Notes: generated by a model not told the origin, from the sequence alone. Positions 1 to 8,260 are shown, counted from the first letter of the stretch. The stretch is DNA of 46,340 bases from an uncultured Prevotellaceae bacterium (GCA_902792635.1 CADBAG010000017.1:1-46340), one strand, 5' to 3'. Made by a program: numbers and translations.

Positions 1-22
1 GGAATACCATTAAACCGAAACG

Positions 23-226
23 GCACCACGATTGCGGTGAAATGGCAATGCGATTCAACCGCAATCGCAATGCGATTTAACTGTAATCGCTGTGCCATTT
101 GTTATTGAAGCGCTATTGGCTGGCACGTGCCGAACAACTGGCTGGCACGTGCCGAACAACTGGCTGACACGTGCCGAACAATTGGCTGACACGTGACGAA
201 CAATTGGGCGACACGTGCCGAACAAT
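23..226. repeat. Degenerate tandem array, 22-bp period
   Basis: About nine units lie in one 22-bp register. Units starting at 23, 45, 67 and 89 are built around GCAATGCGATT-like cores. From 117 to 226 there are five clear units (117, 139, 161, 183, 205) of the form TGGCTGGCACGTGCCGAACA plus two bases, each with a CACGTG core except one with a single change. The array fills most of the 302 gene-free bases before the lipoprotein gene. Units are contiguous, with no unique spacers, so this is not CRISPR. No coding potential is credible here. A second array with the same period lies at 21462-21527. Confidence 0.8.
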
Positions 227-235
227 GACGCGAAA

Positions 236-275
236 GTAAAAAAGAACGGGGAACAGCCGATAAGGCCATTCCCCG
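236..275 (-). terminator. Rho-independent terminator after the lipoprotein gene
   Basis: The arms CGGGGAA (247-253) and TTCCCCG (269-275) enclose a smaller GCC/GGC stem. Read on the minus strand, the hairpin is followed by a T-rich run (TTCTTTTTTA). It lies 28 bases after the lipoprotein stop codon and would end the TonB receptor-lipoprotein transcript. Confidence 0.8.
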
Positions 276-302
276 CCAGTATAATCTCTAATTAGATAAG
301 AT

Positions 303-1796
303 TTAGTACTTTGTGTTCTCAGGATCCCAGTTAGTCCAGCCTGTAGTCCAGTCTGTACCGTCAGGGAAGGCACCGATTCCAGAGTAGAGCTTGCTCAGAC
401 TGAGGATAGAAGCAATGCCATCGAACGTGATCGGAGTCCAAGCGCTCACGACAGTATTATTATATTCAGGATTCAGAATGATACTGTGAGTAGCAGATAC
501 CTTCTCTGGATTAACAGTCTTAGTTTTATAATCGTAAAGGCTATCCTTATACACCTTGTTGAAATCGGAAGCAATGATGGAGTTGCCCACGAAAGTATTA
601 TTCTGAAGTGCCATCAGCCCCTTTGTAGCAGCGCCCTGTGTATCACCCTTCTCGTTGTCAAGGATGATGCCGATAGGCCATCCGATAGCAAGTGTCTTGG
701 AGACATTCAGACGAGAGTTACGACGGATATGCATAGCAGCCTGGAACTTACCTAAAGAAGAACCATTTTGCGGGTTAAGATTGCCGGCAGTGATATATGA
801 AGCATCATTTACGAAGTTAGCATCGAAAGTCTTCGGGCCAAGCAGTGTGATGTAAGAGAACTTGGCTGTAGTGTAAGGCTCAGCAGTTGTGCCACCGGCG
901 TTGTTGTCGCTCTCGAAGCCGTTGCTCTGAGAAGCATCGGCAATCTTAGAATCGCGAACAGAGAGGCCATAAGTCAGACTTCCAGAGAAACCGTTATCGG
1001 TATCGAAGTCATCATCCCAACCACGGTAAGCGATGAGGTGCTTGCACTCTACCGTACCACCGAACCACTCATAAGAGTCATCGTTGGAATAAGAAACCTG
1101 TATGTGATCGATCGTTGTACCAGCACCTACAGAACCAAAGGTCAGACCATTGATCTCCTGATCTTTCTGGAAAGGATAGCCGGCGAACTCGATACGTACA
1201 TACTCCAAGTCACCGGAGTTGTCGTTCTTGTCCGTGCCGCCATGCTTTGTACGGGGACCACCTTCGATCTGCTGGTTCAGCACACCGTTGTTGTTAGGTG
1301 CCTTACCACAGAGGATCACGCCACCCCAGTCACCAGGCTTACGACTTCCAGCAGCCTGCTCTGAAGTGAAGACAATCGGTGAGGTCTGAGTGCCCTTGGC
1401 AATAAGCTTGCCACCCGGCTCAGCGATGAGCGCAGCCTTTGTCTCTTTATCACCCTTGATGATTGTACCCGGCTCGATGGTCAGCGTTGAGCCATCAGCG
1501 ATATATACCCAGCCTTTGAGAAGGTAGGTACCTTTCTTCAGTGTCTGATTGCCTTTGAAAACGAACTCCTGATCACCGTTACCGATAACAGTGCCATTAG
1601 CATCTTCCTTTCCATCCTCGTCAAAAAGTACGTGGTCAGCAGCTTTAAGGCCACCGTCCGTAGACCATTTGTAAGCTACGGTCTCATTGCCGCTGTTAGG
1701 ATCCGTAGAAGGATCGTCGTTACTACTGCTGCATGCAGAGAATGTTGCAGCGAGTGCGAGGATACCCATGTATCCCCAGATTTGCTTTTTCATCAT
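303..1796 (-). CDS. Surface lipoprotein, parallel beta-helix-like, partner of TonB receptor
   Basis: The 497-residue protein has a lipoprotein signal ending in the lipobox FSAC, with Cys22 as the likely lipidated residue, followed by a Ser/Asp-rich tether. The body is rich in Gly, Asn and Asp with repeating short strands (for example GTIIKGD and GGKLIAKGT), which suggests a right-handed beta-helix. Homologues in Bacteroidota are usually called hypothetical lipoproteins. It follows the TonB receptor gene with only the heptamer repeat between them and no promoter seen, so the two are probably cotranscribed. The receptor promoter carries a Pho-box-like array, so I infer a role in capturing or processing a phosphorus-containing substrate at the cell surface. 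No catalytic motif was recognised. Confidence 0.75.
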   Translation of the reverse strand: MMKKQIWGYMGILALAATFSACSSSNDDPSTDPNSGNETVAYKWSTDGGLKAADHVLFDEDGKEDANGTVIGNGDQEFVFKGNQTLKKGTYLLKGWVYIADGSTLTIEPGTIIKGDKETKAALIAEPGGKLIAKGTQTSPIVFTSEQAAGSRKPGDWGGVILCGKAPNNNGVLNQQIEGGPRTKHGGTDKNDNSGDLEYVRIEFAGYPFQKDQEINGLTFGSVGAGTTIDHIQVSYSNDDSYEWFGGTVECKHLIAYRGWDDDFDTDNGFSGSLTYGLSVRDSKIADASQSNGFESDNNAGGTTAEPYTTAKFSYITLLGPKTFDANFVNDASYITAGNLNPQNGSSLGKFQAAMHIRRNSRLNVSKTLAIGWPIGIILDNEKGDTQGAATKGLMALQNNTFVGNSIIASDFNKVYKDSLYDYKTKTVNPEKVSATHSIILNPEYNNTVVSAWTPITFDGIASILSLSKLYSGIGAFPDGTDWTTGWTNWDPENTKY

Positions 1797-1803
1797 AATG
1801 TTA

Positions 1804-1901
1804 AATTACAAATTACTAATTACAAATTACTAATTGTCTTTTACTAATTATTAATTACTAATATCCAATTACTAATTACAAATTACAAATTACAAATTAA
1901 C
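1804..1901. repeat. Heptamer tandem array (AATTACA/AATTACT)
   Basis: Fourteen units lie in exact 7-bp register from 1804. Most are AATTACA or AATTACT, with a few decayed units (AATTGTC, TTTTACT, AATATCC) still in phase. The array fills the gap between the TonB receptor and lipoprotein genes and overlaps the receptor stop codon at 1883-1885 and its last few codons. Confidence 0.85.
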
Positions 1902-4708
1902 GAAAGCTGGAAATTTCTTCCCGGCTTATACTTTCTCGTGATCTCCTCCACCTTTCTCGTATTACCATTAGCATAGGTGACATCGGAGAACTGTTTGAAG
2001 AGGACACTCTGGTTGAGGATGTCGCGCACAGCGAACTTCAACTCAAAGTGCTTGCCGAACTTCTTGCTTGCCGTAAGGTCAAAGGCATCGCGCGGCATCT
2101 CGTAGCTGTCAGGCACACGAACGTTCTTATCAGTCTCACCGCTACCCATTGTACGGCCTACACCAACGATACGCTTACCGATGCGGTTGTAGAGCAAGTT
2201 GATATCGAGCTTAGCACGCTCATTCTTATAGAAGAGTCCTGTGTTGATAAGGTAAGGTGACTGGCCCTGCATGGGGCGGTCATAATAGACAGACCCTTCG
2301 TCAAACTTCACACGACTATGGATGAGTGAGCCATTGAAACTCCAGGAGAAGTCGGGCAAGCCTAAGAAATCAAGATTCTTACGAATGTCAAGTTCGAGAC
2401 CGTAGTTGTTGGCTGCCTTTGCGTTTGCATAAGAGTAGATGACATCAGTACCACCGGACATGGTATAGACCCATTCGATTGGTGAATCGAAATGCTTGTA
2501 GAAAGCGGCCAATGAGATGACCTCTCCGCGGCTTGGATACCACTCATAACGGAGGTCGACATTATCAACATAGCAGTTTTTCAGATTATAATTACCCTCT
2601 ACGTTACTGGCAAGATCGAAATCGTAGTAGACCGATGGAGACACTTCACGGAACTCCGGACGGTTAATACTGCGACCATAGCTAAATCGCACCTGATTCT
2701 TTTCGTCAATCTTATAGATGGCATTAAGCGAGGGGAAGAAGTCACCTTTGCGGTAGAAGTGGCTTGAATGACTCTCCTTATCGGAGCGTGTATTGGAAAT
2801 AAGCTCCATCTGGTTCCATTCATAGCGCAGACCAGCAAGGAAAGAGAACTGGCCGAAAGGCAATGTGGCCGAGACGTAACCGCTTGCGAGCGTATTATGA
2901 CCACTGTAGTCGTTTCGCTTATCCACCTGCTCCAGGAGATAGAGCTTGTCGGCACCGAAATACTGAGAATCGCTAAGCAACTGCGTCATATCCATGGCTC
3001 TGAAATCAGAAGGGAGCGAGTTGCCGTCAGCATCGTACCAATAGAAGAAGTTACGGGTCTTGTAGTTACGTGTACGGTATTCACCGTAGACACCGGCTTT
3101 CAACTTCGGCTCCCAATCGCCAAACTTGAACTGATGCTCATCGTTGGCCTGAAGCGATATGATGTGCTCATCCAAAGAGGTCCACTCGCGAGAGATATCA
3201 TTCTGGTAGAGCCAGATGTACTGATCCTGCGAAGTGTCCTCATTGTAGAGAACGTATTTTCTGCGGTCAGGCAACCGGCGGTTGGCATACGCATAGCCGA
3301 CGCTCCAGTCAAGTGCATCGCCGCTGAAGGTGTGTCTACCCGTTAACTGACCGGTGTAAGTGGTACGTGAGCGGTAATAGTACTCAGCAGAACGCTCGGG
3401 CTCCGACTGAGCACTCGTTCCCTCACGGCTGGTATAGCGGCTGTTTCCTATCTGGTTGAAGATATTCTTCAACTGATATTTATTGTTACCGCTCGGGCTG
3501 AGAAGCGTGAAGTTGAGCATCGCACCCAATCTCACGTTATGGTTATACTGATTATCTGTAGACAAACGTAGAGGGTTCTCCTTATCGTTCTCTACATCGT
3601 AGGCATCATAGAAGTTATTGATCATGCCGAGCATCGTGCGATACTCATTGGTATAGTTGATAGCGGAAGTCATACCAAGTTTCGCACGATTAATAATCCA
3701 ACTGCGGCTCCAGTCGGCACCGAGCTTCAAGTCACCGTAGGGTGTTTTCTTCTTCACCATCCAGTCGTTGTTGAAGTGGTTCCCCGTCAGACTGTACATT
3801 GTATTACCACCTGAGTTCAGTCCAAGACTGCTGAGGTTAGTATCCATACCGCCATGAAGTGAGCGGAAGCCGTTGTCAAAACCGAGCCAATCAGTACCTG
3901 AGCCTTTGGTCGACATGAAGTCCTTGAACGCGGCCTGGCTGTTCCAATTGCCGCCCACACTAACATGGAACGAATTGGTAACAGGAATTTCCTTCGTACT
4001 GACAAGGATAAATCCGCCCGTATAATCGGCAGGGTACTCAGCATCGGGCACCTTCACAATGGTAAGATTGTCGATCTGAGAGCTTGGGATCATATCGAAG
4101 GAGAAGGCGCGCGTATCTGCCTCGCTGCTCGGGACGGCACCACCATTGATCCACACATTATTATAACGCTGAGACAAGCCGCGGACCATAACAAACTTGT
4201 CATCGATAAGGCTTACGCCCGGCACACGGCGTATCACCTCTCCTGCGTTACTATCCTGCGTCCGCTGAATCTCTTGTGCCGAGACGTTACTCACTATGAC
4301 GGAACTCGACTTGGCCGCTTGTATTGTCGCCACGTCAGTATTCTTCCTTTCCACGCCGGTGACAGTGACCTCGCCCAGCTGCTGTTCATCCGCCGACAGT
4401 GCTATCTTGATAGGATTGCCAGCACCGTCAGACATCGCCTGAACTCCGTCAATATTTTGTGTCTTATAAGAAATGTACTTAACCGTGATGGTATACTTAG
4501 CACCTTTCTTCAACCCCTTGAGGTCGAAGTTACCATCCACATCCGTCACAGTTCGTTTACCGGTTCCAACTGCCTCCACGGTAGCGCCGATAATAGGTTC
4601 TTGCGTCTTCTTGTCGACCACGTTACCTTTGATATCCTGAGCAAGGCAGGCCGCAGCAGAAAGCTGCAAGCAAAGAATGAACGCAAATCTCTTGTTTCTA
4701 ATTTCCAT
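1883..4708 (-). CDS. TonB-dependent outer-membrane receptor (CarboxypepD_reg type)
   Basis: The 941-residue protein has a signal peptide (about residues 1-24, ending LAQ), a carboxypeptidase-regulatory-like beta-sandwich (about 25-110, starting IKGNVVDKKTQEPIIGA), a plug domain (about 125-240, with the RRVPGVSL and VRGLSQRYNNV motifs) and a long beta-barrel. It should transport a ligand across the outer membrane using TonB energy. No SusD-type partner is adjacent; the partner appears to be the downstream beta-helix lipoprotein. The 11-bp repeats upstream match those of the phosphate transporter gene, so the ligand is inferred to be phosphate or an organophosphate. The last residues (ICNL) are encoded inside a heptamer repeat, so the usual C-terminal aromatic residue is missing. 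Confidence 0.9.
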   Translation of the reverse strand: MEIRNKRFAFILCLQLSAAACLAQDIKGNVVDKKTQEPIIGATVEAVGTGKRTVTDVDGNFDLKGLKKGAKYTITVKYISYKTQNIDGVQAMSDGAGNPIKIALSADEQQLGEVTVTGVERKNTDVATIQAAKSSSVIVSNVSAQEIQRTQDSNAGEVIRRVPGVSLIDDKFVMVRGLSQRYNNVWINGGAVPSSEADTRAFSFDMIPSSQIDNLTIVKVPDAEYPADYTGGFILVSTKEIPVTNSFHVSVGGNWNSQAAFKDFMSTKGSGTDWLGFDNGFRSLHGGMDTNLSSLGLNSGGNTMYSLTGNHFNNDWMVKKKTPYGDLKLGADWSRSWIINRAKLGMTSAINYTNEYRTMLGMINNFYDAYDVENDKENPLRLSTDNQYNHNVRLGAMLNFTLLSPSGNNKYQLKNIFNQIGNSRYTSREGTSAQSEPERSAEYYYRSRTTYTGQLTGRHTFSGDALDWSVGYAYANRRLPDRRKYVLYNEDTSQDQYIWLYQNDISREWTSLDEHIISLQANDEHQFKFGDWEPKLKAGVYGEYRTRNYKTRNFFYWYDADGNSLPSDFRAMDMTQLLSDSQYFGADKLYLLEQVDKRNDYSGHNTLASGYVSATLPFGQFSFLAGLRYEWNQMELISNTRSDKESHSSHFYRKGDFFPSLNAIYKIDEKNQVRFSYGRSINRPEFREVSPSVYYDFDLASNVEGNYNLKNCYVDNVDLRYEWYPSRGEVISLAAFYKHFDSPIEWVYTMSGGTDVIYSYANAKAANNYGLELDIRKNLDFLGLPDFSWSFNGSLIHSRVKFDEGSVYYDRPMQGQSPYLINTGLFYKNERAKLDINLLYNRIGKRIVGVGRTMGSGETDKNVRVPDSYEMPRDAFDLTASKKFGKHFELKFAVRDILNQSVLFKQFSDVTYANGNTRKVEEITRKYKPGRNFQLSLICNL

Positions 4709-4741
4709 CGATTACTAATACTTTGTTTCTCTTTACGATTG

Positions 4742-4820
4742 CAAAGTTAGTAAACGATTATTACAGAACAGTTGCGGGAATATAACAGTACCTTTGCAAG
4801 ATTATTACAAAATGGTTAAG
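4742..4820 (-). promoter_or_regulatory. Promoter with Pho-box-like 11-bp repeats, TonB receptor gene
   Basis: The minus-strand -7 element TAACTTTG lies at 4742-4749. Beyond it are six pentamers on an exact 11-bp register on the plus strand: TTACA 4761, TTGCG 4772, TAACA 4783, TTGCA 4794, TTACA 4805, TTAAG 4816. The first repeat starts 12 bases beyond the end of the -7 element, the same distance as at the phosphate transporter promoter. No -33 TTG is at the expected place, which suggests activator dependence. PhoB/PhoP-family regulators bind direct repeats spaced by 11 bp; regulation here is inferred. Confidence 0.7.
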
Positions 4821-4828
4821 ATTGAAAA

Positions 4829-5114
4829 GCACCTCGGAGAGGTGCCACATGGTTAGCCCCACGTGAGGCGCAGCCGAAACGTGGGGTTTGTGAATGGATC
4901 GAATAAACTGAAAACCGGCCTCGAAGAGGGCGAACAAGGTCAAGAGGAATCTGTATATAACCATGTTCGCCCTCTTCGAGGCCGGATCGCAACGAAGCTC
5001 AACTGAAACGACCCCAGGTTGCGTCGCTGCGCTCCTTACCTGGGGCTAACCATGTAGCACCTCTCCGAGGTGCATCCACACTGGGGCTAACCATGTGGCA
5101 CCTCTCCGAGGTGC
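4829..5114. repeat. REP-like composite palindromic element, copy A
   Basis: The element opens with a monomer made of a GCACCTC...GAGGTGC hairpin, ATGGTTAGCCCC and a CCCCACGT/ACGTGGGG hairpin. A central palindrome with perfect 21-bp arms follows (4915-4935 and 4965-4985), and then an inverted monomer ending at 5073. An extra half-monomer (5081-5114) duplicates 5040-5073. It lies between the TonB receptor promoter and the response regulator gene and ends two bases before that gene's stop codon. It is closely related to 18442-18687. It has no open frame and may also work as a transcription terminator. Confidence 0.85.
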
Positions 5115-5115
5115 T

Positions 5116-5829
5116 CTACGCGTCGAAGTAATAGCCAAACCCGAGCCTTGTAACGAGATTGTCGGCATAAGCTCCGAGTTTCTTACGCACTCGCGTGATA
5201 TTGACATCCACCGTACGGTCGGAGACAATGACATCCATCGGCCAGATCTGACGAATGAGATCATGCCGGGAGAACACGCGGCCCTTATGCTCAAGAAGTG
5301 TGCAGAGGATGCCGAACTCCGTTCTTGTAAATTCCACTTCCTCACCGTCAATGACCACCGTCTTACGGTCAAGGTCAACAACGAGACCTTTATATTCCAG
5401 CGTATGCTTTACGTCCTCATCAGAGGCTGGTGCGCTCTGAGCAGCAACGCTCGTTCGCCGCAGCACGGCTCTAATGCGAAGCAGAACCTCACGGATGGAG
5501 AAAGGCTTAGATATATAATCGTCGGCACCGAGGTTGAACCCCGTGATCTTATCATTCTCTGAACCCTTGGCAGTGAGGAAGATAATAGGCACATGTTTCG
5601 TCTTCTCATCCTCACGAAGCTTGCGGGCTACAGAAAAGCCGCTCATACCACTCATCATCACATCCAAGAGGATGAGCTGATAACTTGCGACATCCTTCTC
5701 CAAAGCCTCCTCGCCAGAAAGAGCCGTGTCTACTTGATAGCCTTCTGTCTCAAGGTTGTACTTCAGAATCTCACAAAGATCCTCCTCATCATCAACAACT
5801 AAGATGCGTGTTGCTTCTTCTTTATCCAT
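5116..5829 (-). CDS. OmpR/PhoB-family response regulator
   Basis: The 237-residue protein has a receiver domain (about 7-120) with the acidic pair Asp13/Asp14 and phosphoacceptor Asp56 (LILLDVMMSG), the conserved Lys in FLTAKGS, and a C-terminal winged-helix domain (about 140-235) ending GFGYYF. It is a phosphorylation-controlled DNA-binding protein. The cognate kinase is probably the one at 8281-9717, separated from it by the phosphate transporter gene. The Pho-box-like arrays before the transporter and receptor genes make a PhoB role the best reading. It has its own promoter 55 bases upstream. The REP-like element abuts its 3' end. The exact name (PhoB, PhoP or RprY-like) cannot be fixed from sequence alone. 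Confidence 0.9.
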   Translation of the reverse strand: MDKEEATRILVVDDEEDLCEILKYNLETEGYQVDTALSGEEALEKDVASYQLILLDVMMSGMSGFSVARKLREDEKTKHVPIIFLTAKGSENDKITGFNLGADDYISKPFSIREVLLRIRAVLRRTSVAAQSAPASDEDVKHTLEYKGLVVDLDRKTVVIDGEEVEFTRTEFGILCTLLEHKGRVFSRHDLIRQIWPMDVIVSDRTVDVNITRVRKKLGAYADNLVTRLGFGYYFDA

Positions 5830-5884
5830 GTGTTATCGAAAATGTTTATCGTTTCAACAATATTTCTATCGCGTTACGCACAAG

Positions 5885-5892
5885 CAAAGGTA
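5885..5892 (-). promoter_or_regulatory. -7 promoter element of the response regulator gene
   Basis: TACCTTTG on the minus strand fits the Bacteroidota -7 consensus and gives a leader of about 50 bases. No 11-bp repeat is seen upstream, so the regulator gene does not appear to share the Pho-box control. Confidence 0.55.
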
Positions 5893-5912
5893 AGCAAAAA
5901 GTTGGAAGATCT

Positions 5913-8177
5913 CTAATCTTCCATGAACTTCTTTGCAGAACGCAATTGATGGCGCATGACGCTCAAGAACTGTTGCGTCTCCTGAAGGATATTCAGGTAG
6001 ACCATGTCAACCTGAAGGTTCTTATTATCTGAAGCCGTCTGAATGCGGTTGAGATGCACCTTACGGATCACGGAGAGCTGGTCCTTGCAAGCATCAGCCT
6101 CAGCAAGAATGCTACGGTACTGATCGTAACGGTTGGTCTCAATCTCATCGCAAGTCATCTTCATCAGATCATTCACTGAGTTGCGCACCGGTTCATACTC
6201 CTTGATATAAGCCTCCGGCACCGGATTGAAATTGTTGTCGACATGCTCCTTGATCGGGGCAAGCATACGACGAAGTGTATAGACATACTGTTGGTCACTG
6301 TTGGCACCGACATGGAACCAGGTATTCTTCTCAGCAGCTATCTCGACCGGTGACTTCTTCAAGCCAAGCATCTCCTGGCGACGAAGCTTCTTAAGGAGTG
6401 TGAGATTCTTCCGCAAACCTGAATCAGCCTTACGCAGACCACTCACTTTCTGGTTATTGAAGCCATCAAGAATCTGATTATATTGTTCGAGGGCATAACG
6501 GCAACTCTTGCTTTGTGTGTCGCGAACATGCTTGCAGAGCATTTCCCAGACGATCTCCGGGTCACGCGTGCGCATCATGATACGGAAGTTATCATCCTCA
6601 GCCTTGGTCTGTTCACGCTTCTTCTTGTACTGACGGTTGCTGCGCCAGAGCATGAAGACCACGAGCGCCATGAATAGGAACTGGATAACGAAACCGCCAT
6701 ACCACATGCACAGAGCAACAAGAGCACAGGTGATGAAAGCTTCACCTGCTGTGATAAACCATCCACCAATGACACTCAGCACACCCGTAACACGGAACAC
6801 GGCACTCTCACGGCTCCAGGCACGGTCGGCAAGACTCGAACCCATAGCCACCATGAAGGTAACATACGTTGTAGACAGAGGCAACTTATGGTTGGTACCG
6901 AAGGTGATGAGCATAGAAGCAATCACAAGGTTAACAGCTGCACGCACGATATCGAAAGCAGCGCCCTCATTCTTCGGATCCTCCTCTACAGGAGCGGCAT
7001 TAGTATCAAAACGGGAGTTGATCCACTGACGCAACTTCACGGGGAACAGATGAGCAACATTCTCAACCATCATCTGTGTGAAGCGAACGATGGCGCGGGC
7101 TGCGCGGCTGGAACCGAACATCTCGTCACCCTCATCCTGACGGGAGAGGTCAACAGAAGTCTTGATCACGTTACGGGCCTTCTTCGATGTCGCCATGGCA
7201 ATGATCATGATGATACCGGCAGCCATCAGATAGAATGGAGGCGTCTTGGCACTGTCCATCAGAGAGGTCATAAGGAACGTATCAGCACTGGCCCCATGGG
7301 CATTGGCCGTAAAATCATTATAAGAGTCAAGACCTGCGAGAGGCACACCGATGAAGTTAACAAGGTCGTTACCGGCAAATGCCATAGCAAGGGCGAAAGT
7401 ACCCATCAGGACCGTGAACTTGAAGATATTAATCTTGCAGAGATACATGATCTCTGTCACAATTGCCGAGCCAATGAATGTATAGACGAGCAACATATTC
7501 GTGTTCTCGTCAATATAATCTTTCACGTTTTCAGGAATGTACGGGCTCTTGCCAATACCTTTCAGGAAGATAAAGTAAGCCAGGGCGGTGAAAGCTATAC
7601 CACCGAAGATAGCAATAGTATATTTGCTGTGCTTGGAATAGTTGAAGGTGAAGACCACACGACTGATCCACATCACGATACAACCCACAACGAAAGAGAT
7701 TGCAACAGACACGAAAATAGCAATGATAACCTTCAGAGCCTGATCGGAGTTGACAAGCTCACCCATACTAAGGCTTCCGTCAGCCACCACCTTCAGGAAG
7801 GCTAACATCACGGTACCACCGAGCAATTCAAAAACCAAGGAAACGGTTGTTGAAGTCGGCATACCCAACGTGTTGAACACATCCAACACAATAACATCGG
7901 TAACCATGACCGCTAAGAAAACCGTCAGGACTTCATGGAAAGTATAGTGGCTCGGCACCATGATACCATGGCGAGCCACATCCATCATTCCCGTAGACAT
8001 CACGGCTCCAATGACGACACCACACGAAGCAATGATAAGAATCGTGCGGAACGTTGCTACCCGCGCGCCCACTGCCGACTGCAAGAAGTTGACAGCGTCA
8101 TTGCTCACTCCTACAAAGAGGTCAAAGACCGCAAGGCAGAGTAGGAAAGTGACAATGCAAAGATAAATTGTCTCCAT
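5913..8177 (-). CDS. PiT-family inorganic phosphate transporter with PhoU-like C-terminal domain
   Basis: The 754-residue inner-membrane protein starts METIYLC. About the first 520 residues form the PiT permease, with hallmark repeats in each half (FVGVSNDAVNFL near the N-terminus, AFAGNDLVNFIGVPLAG in the middle). A soluble helical region of about 230 residues follows (from about YKKKREQ), consistent with a PhoU/DUF47-like helical bundle fused to the transporter. The start at 8177 is preferred because the -7 element TAACTTTG lies at 8204-8211; a start further upstream at 8216 would fall before the transcript begins. It sits between the kinase and regulator genes. The Pho-box-like repeats suggest induction when phosphate is scarce. 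It is the inner-membrane counterpart of the TonB receptor system. Confidence 0.92.
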   Translation of the reverse strand: METIYLCIVTFLLCLAVFDLFVGVSNDAVNFLQSAVGARVATFRTILIIASCGVVIGAVMSTGMMDVARHGIMVPSHYTFHEVLTVFLAVMVTDVIVLDVFNTLGMPTSTTVSLVFELLGGTVMLAFLKVVADGSLSMGELVNSDQALKVIIAIFVSVAISFVVGCIVMWISRVVFTFNYSKHSKYTIAIFGGIAFTALAYFIFLKGIGKSPYIPENVKDYIDENTNMLLVYTFIGSAIVTEIMYLCKINIFKFTVLMGTFALAMAFAGNDLVNFIGVPLAGLDSYNDFTANAHGASADTFLMTSLMDSAKTPPFYLMAAGIIMIIAMATSKKARNVIKTSVDLSRQDEGDEMFGSSRAARAIVRFTQMMVENVAHLFPVKLRQWINSRFDTNAAPVEEDPKNEGAAFDIVRAAVNLVIASMLITFGTNHKLPLSTTYVTFMVAMGSSLADRAWSRESAVFRVTGVLSVIGGWFITAGEAFITCALVALCMWYGGFVIQFLFMALVVFMLWRSNRQYKKKREQTKAEDDNFRIMMRTRDPEIVWEMLCKHVRDTQSKSCRYALEQYNQILDGFNNQKVSGLRKADSGLRKNLTLLKKLRRQEMLGLKKSPVEIAAEKNTWFHVGANSDQQYVYTLRRMLAPIKEHVDNNFNPVPEAYIKEYEPVRNSVNDLMKMTCDEIETNRYDQYRSILAEADACKDQLSVIRKVHLNRIQTASDNKNLQVDMVYLNILQETQQFLSVMRHQLRSAKKFMED

Positions 8178-8203
8178 AATTAACTGTAATATAAATCTGT
8201 GTG

Positions 8204-8260
8204 CAAAGTTACCCACAGAATATTACAGCCATCTTACATCGATATTACAAAGATGTTACA
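8204..8260 (-). promoter_or_regulatory. Promoter with four TTACA 11-bp repeats (Pho box), phosphate transporter gene
   Basis: The -7 element TAACTTTG lies at 8204-8211 on the minus strand. Four exact TTACA pentamers start at 8223, 8234, 8245 and 8256 on the plus strand, each 11 bp apart. The array occupies the place of the -33 element. Its first repeat starts 12 bases beyond the end of the -7 element, exactly as at the TonB receptor promoter. Confidence 0.8.

Noticed and set aside
23-226. The tandem array as a CRISPR
   Set aside because: Units are contiguous with no unique spacers, are too degenerate, and no cas genes are nearby.
113-373. A small minus-strand open frame across the 22-bp array and the lipoprotein gene end
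   Set aside because: Its repeated peptide comes only from the tandem repeat, and it runs through a terminator.
3965-4750. A 261-residue plus-strand open frame inside the TonB receptor gene and its promoter
   Set aside because: It is antisense to a well-supported gene, runs across the receptor promoter and has no recognisable domain.
4829-5114. Copy A of the palindromic element as a riboswitch or structured leader RNA
   Set aside because: It lies after the regulator gene, occurs again after citrate synthase, and is built of repeated palindromes, which fits a mobile repeat better.
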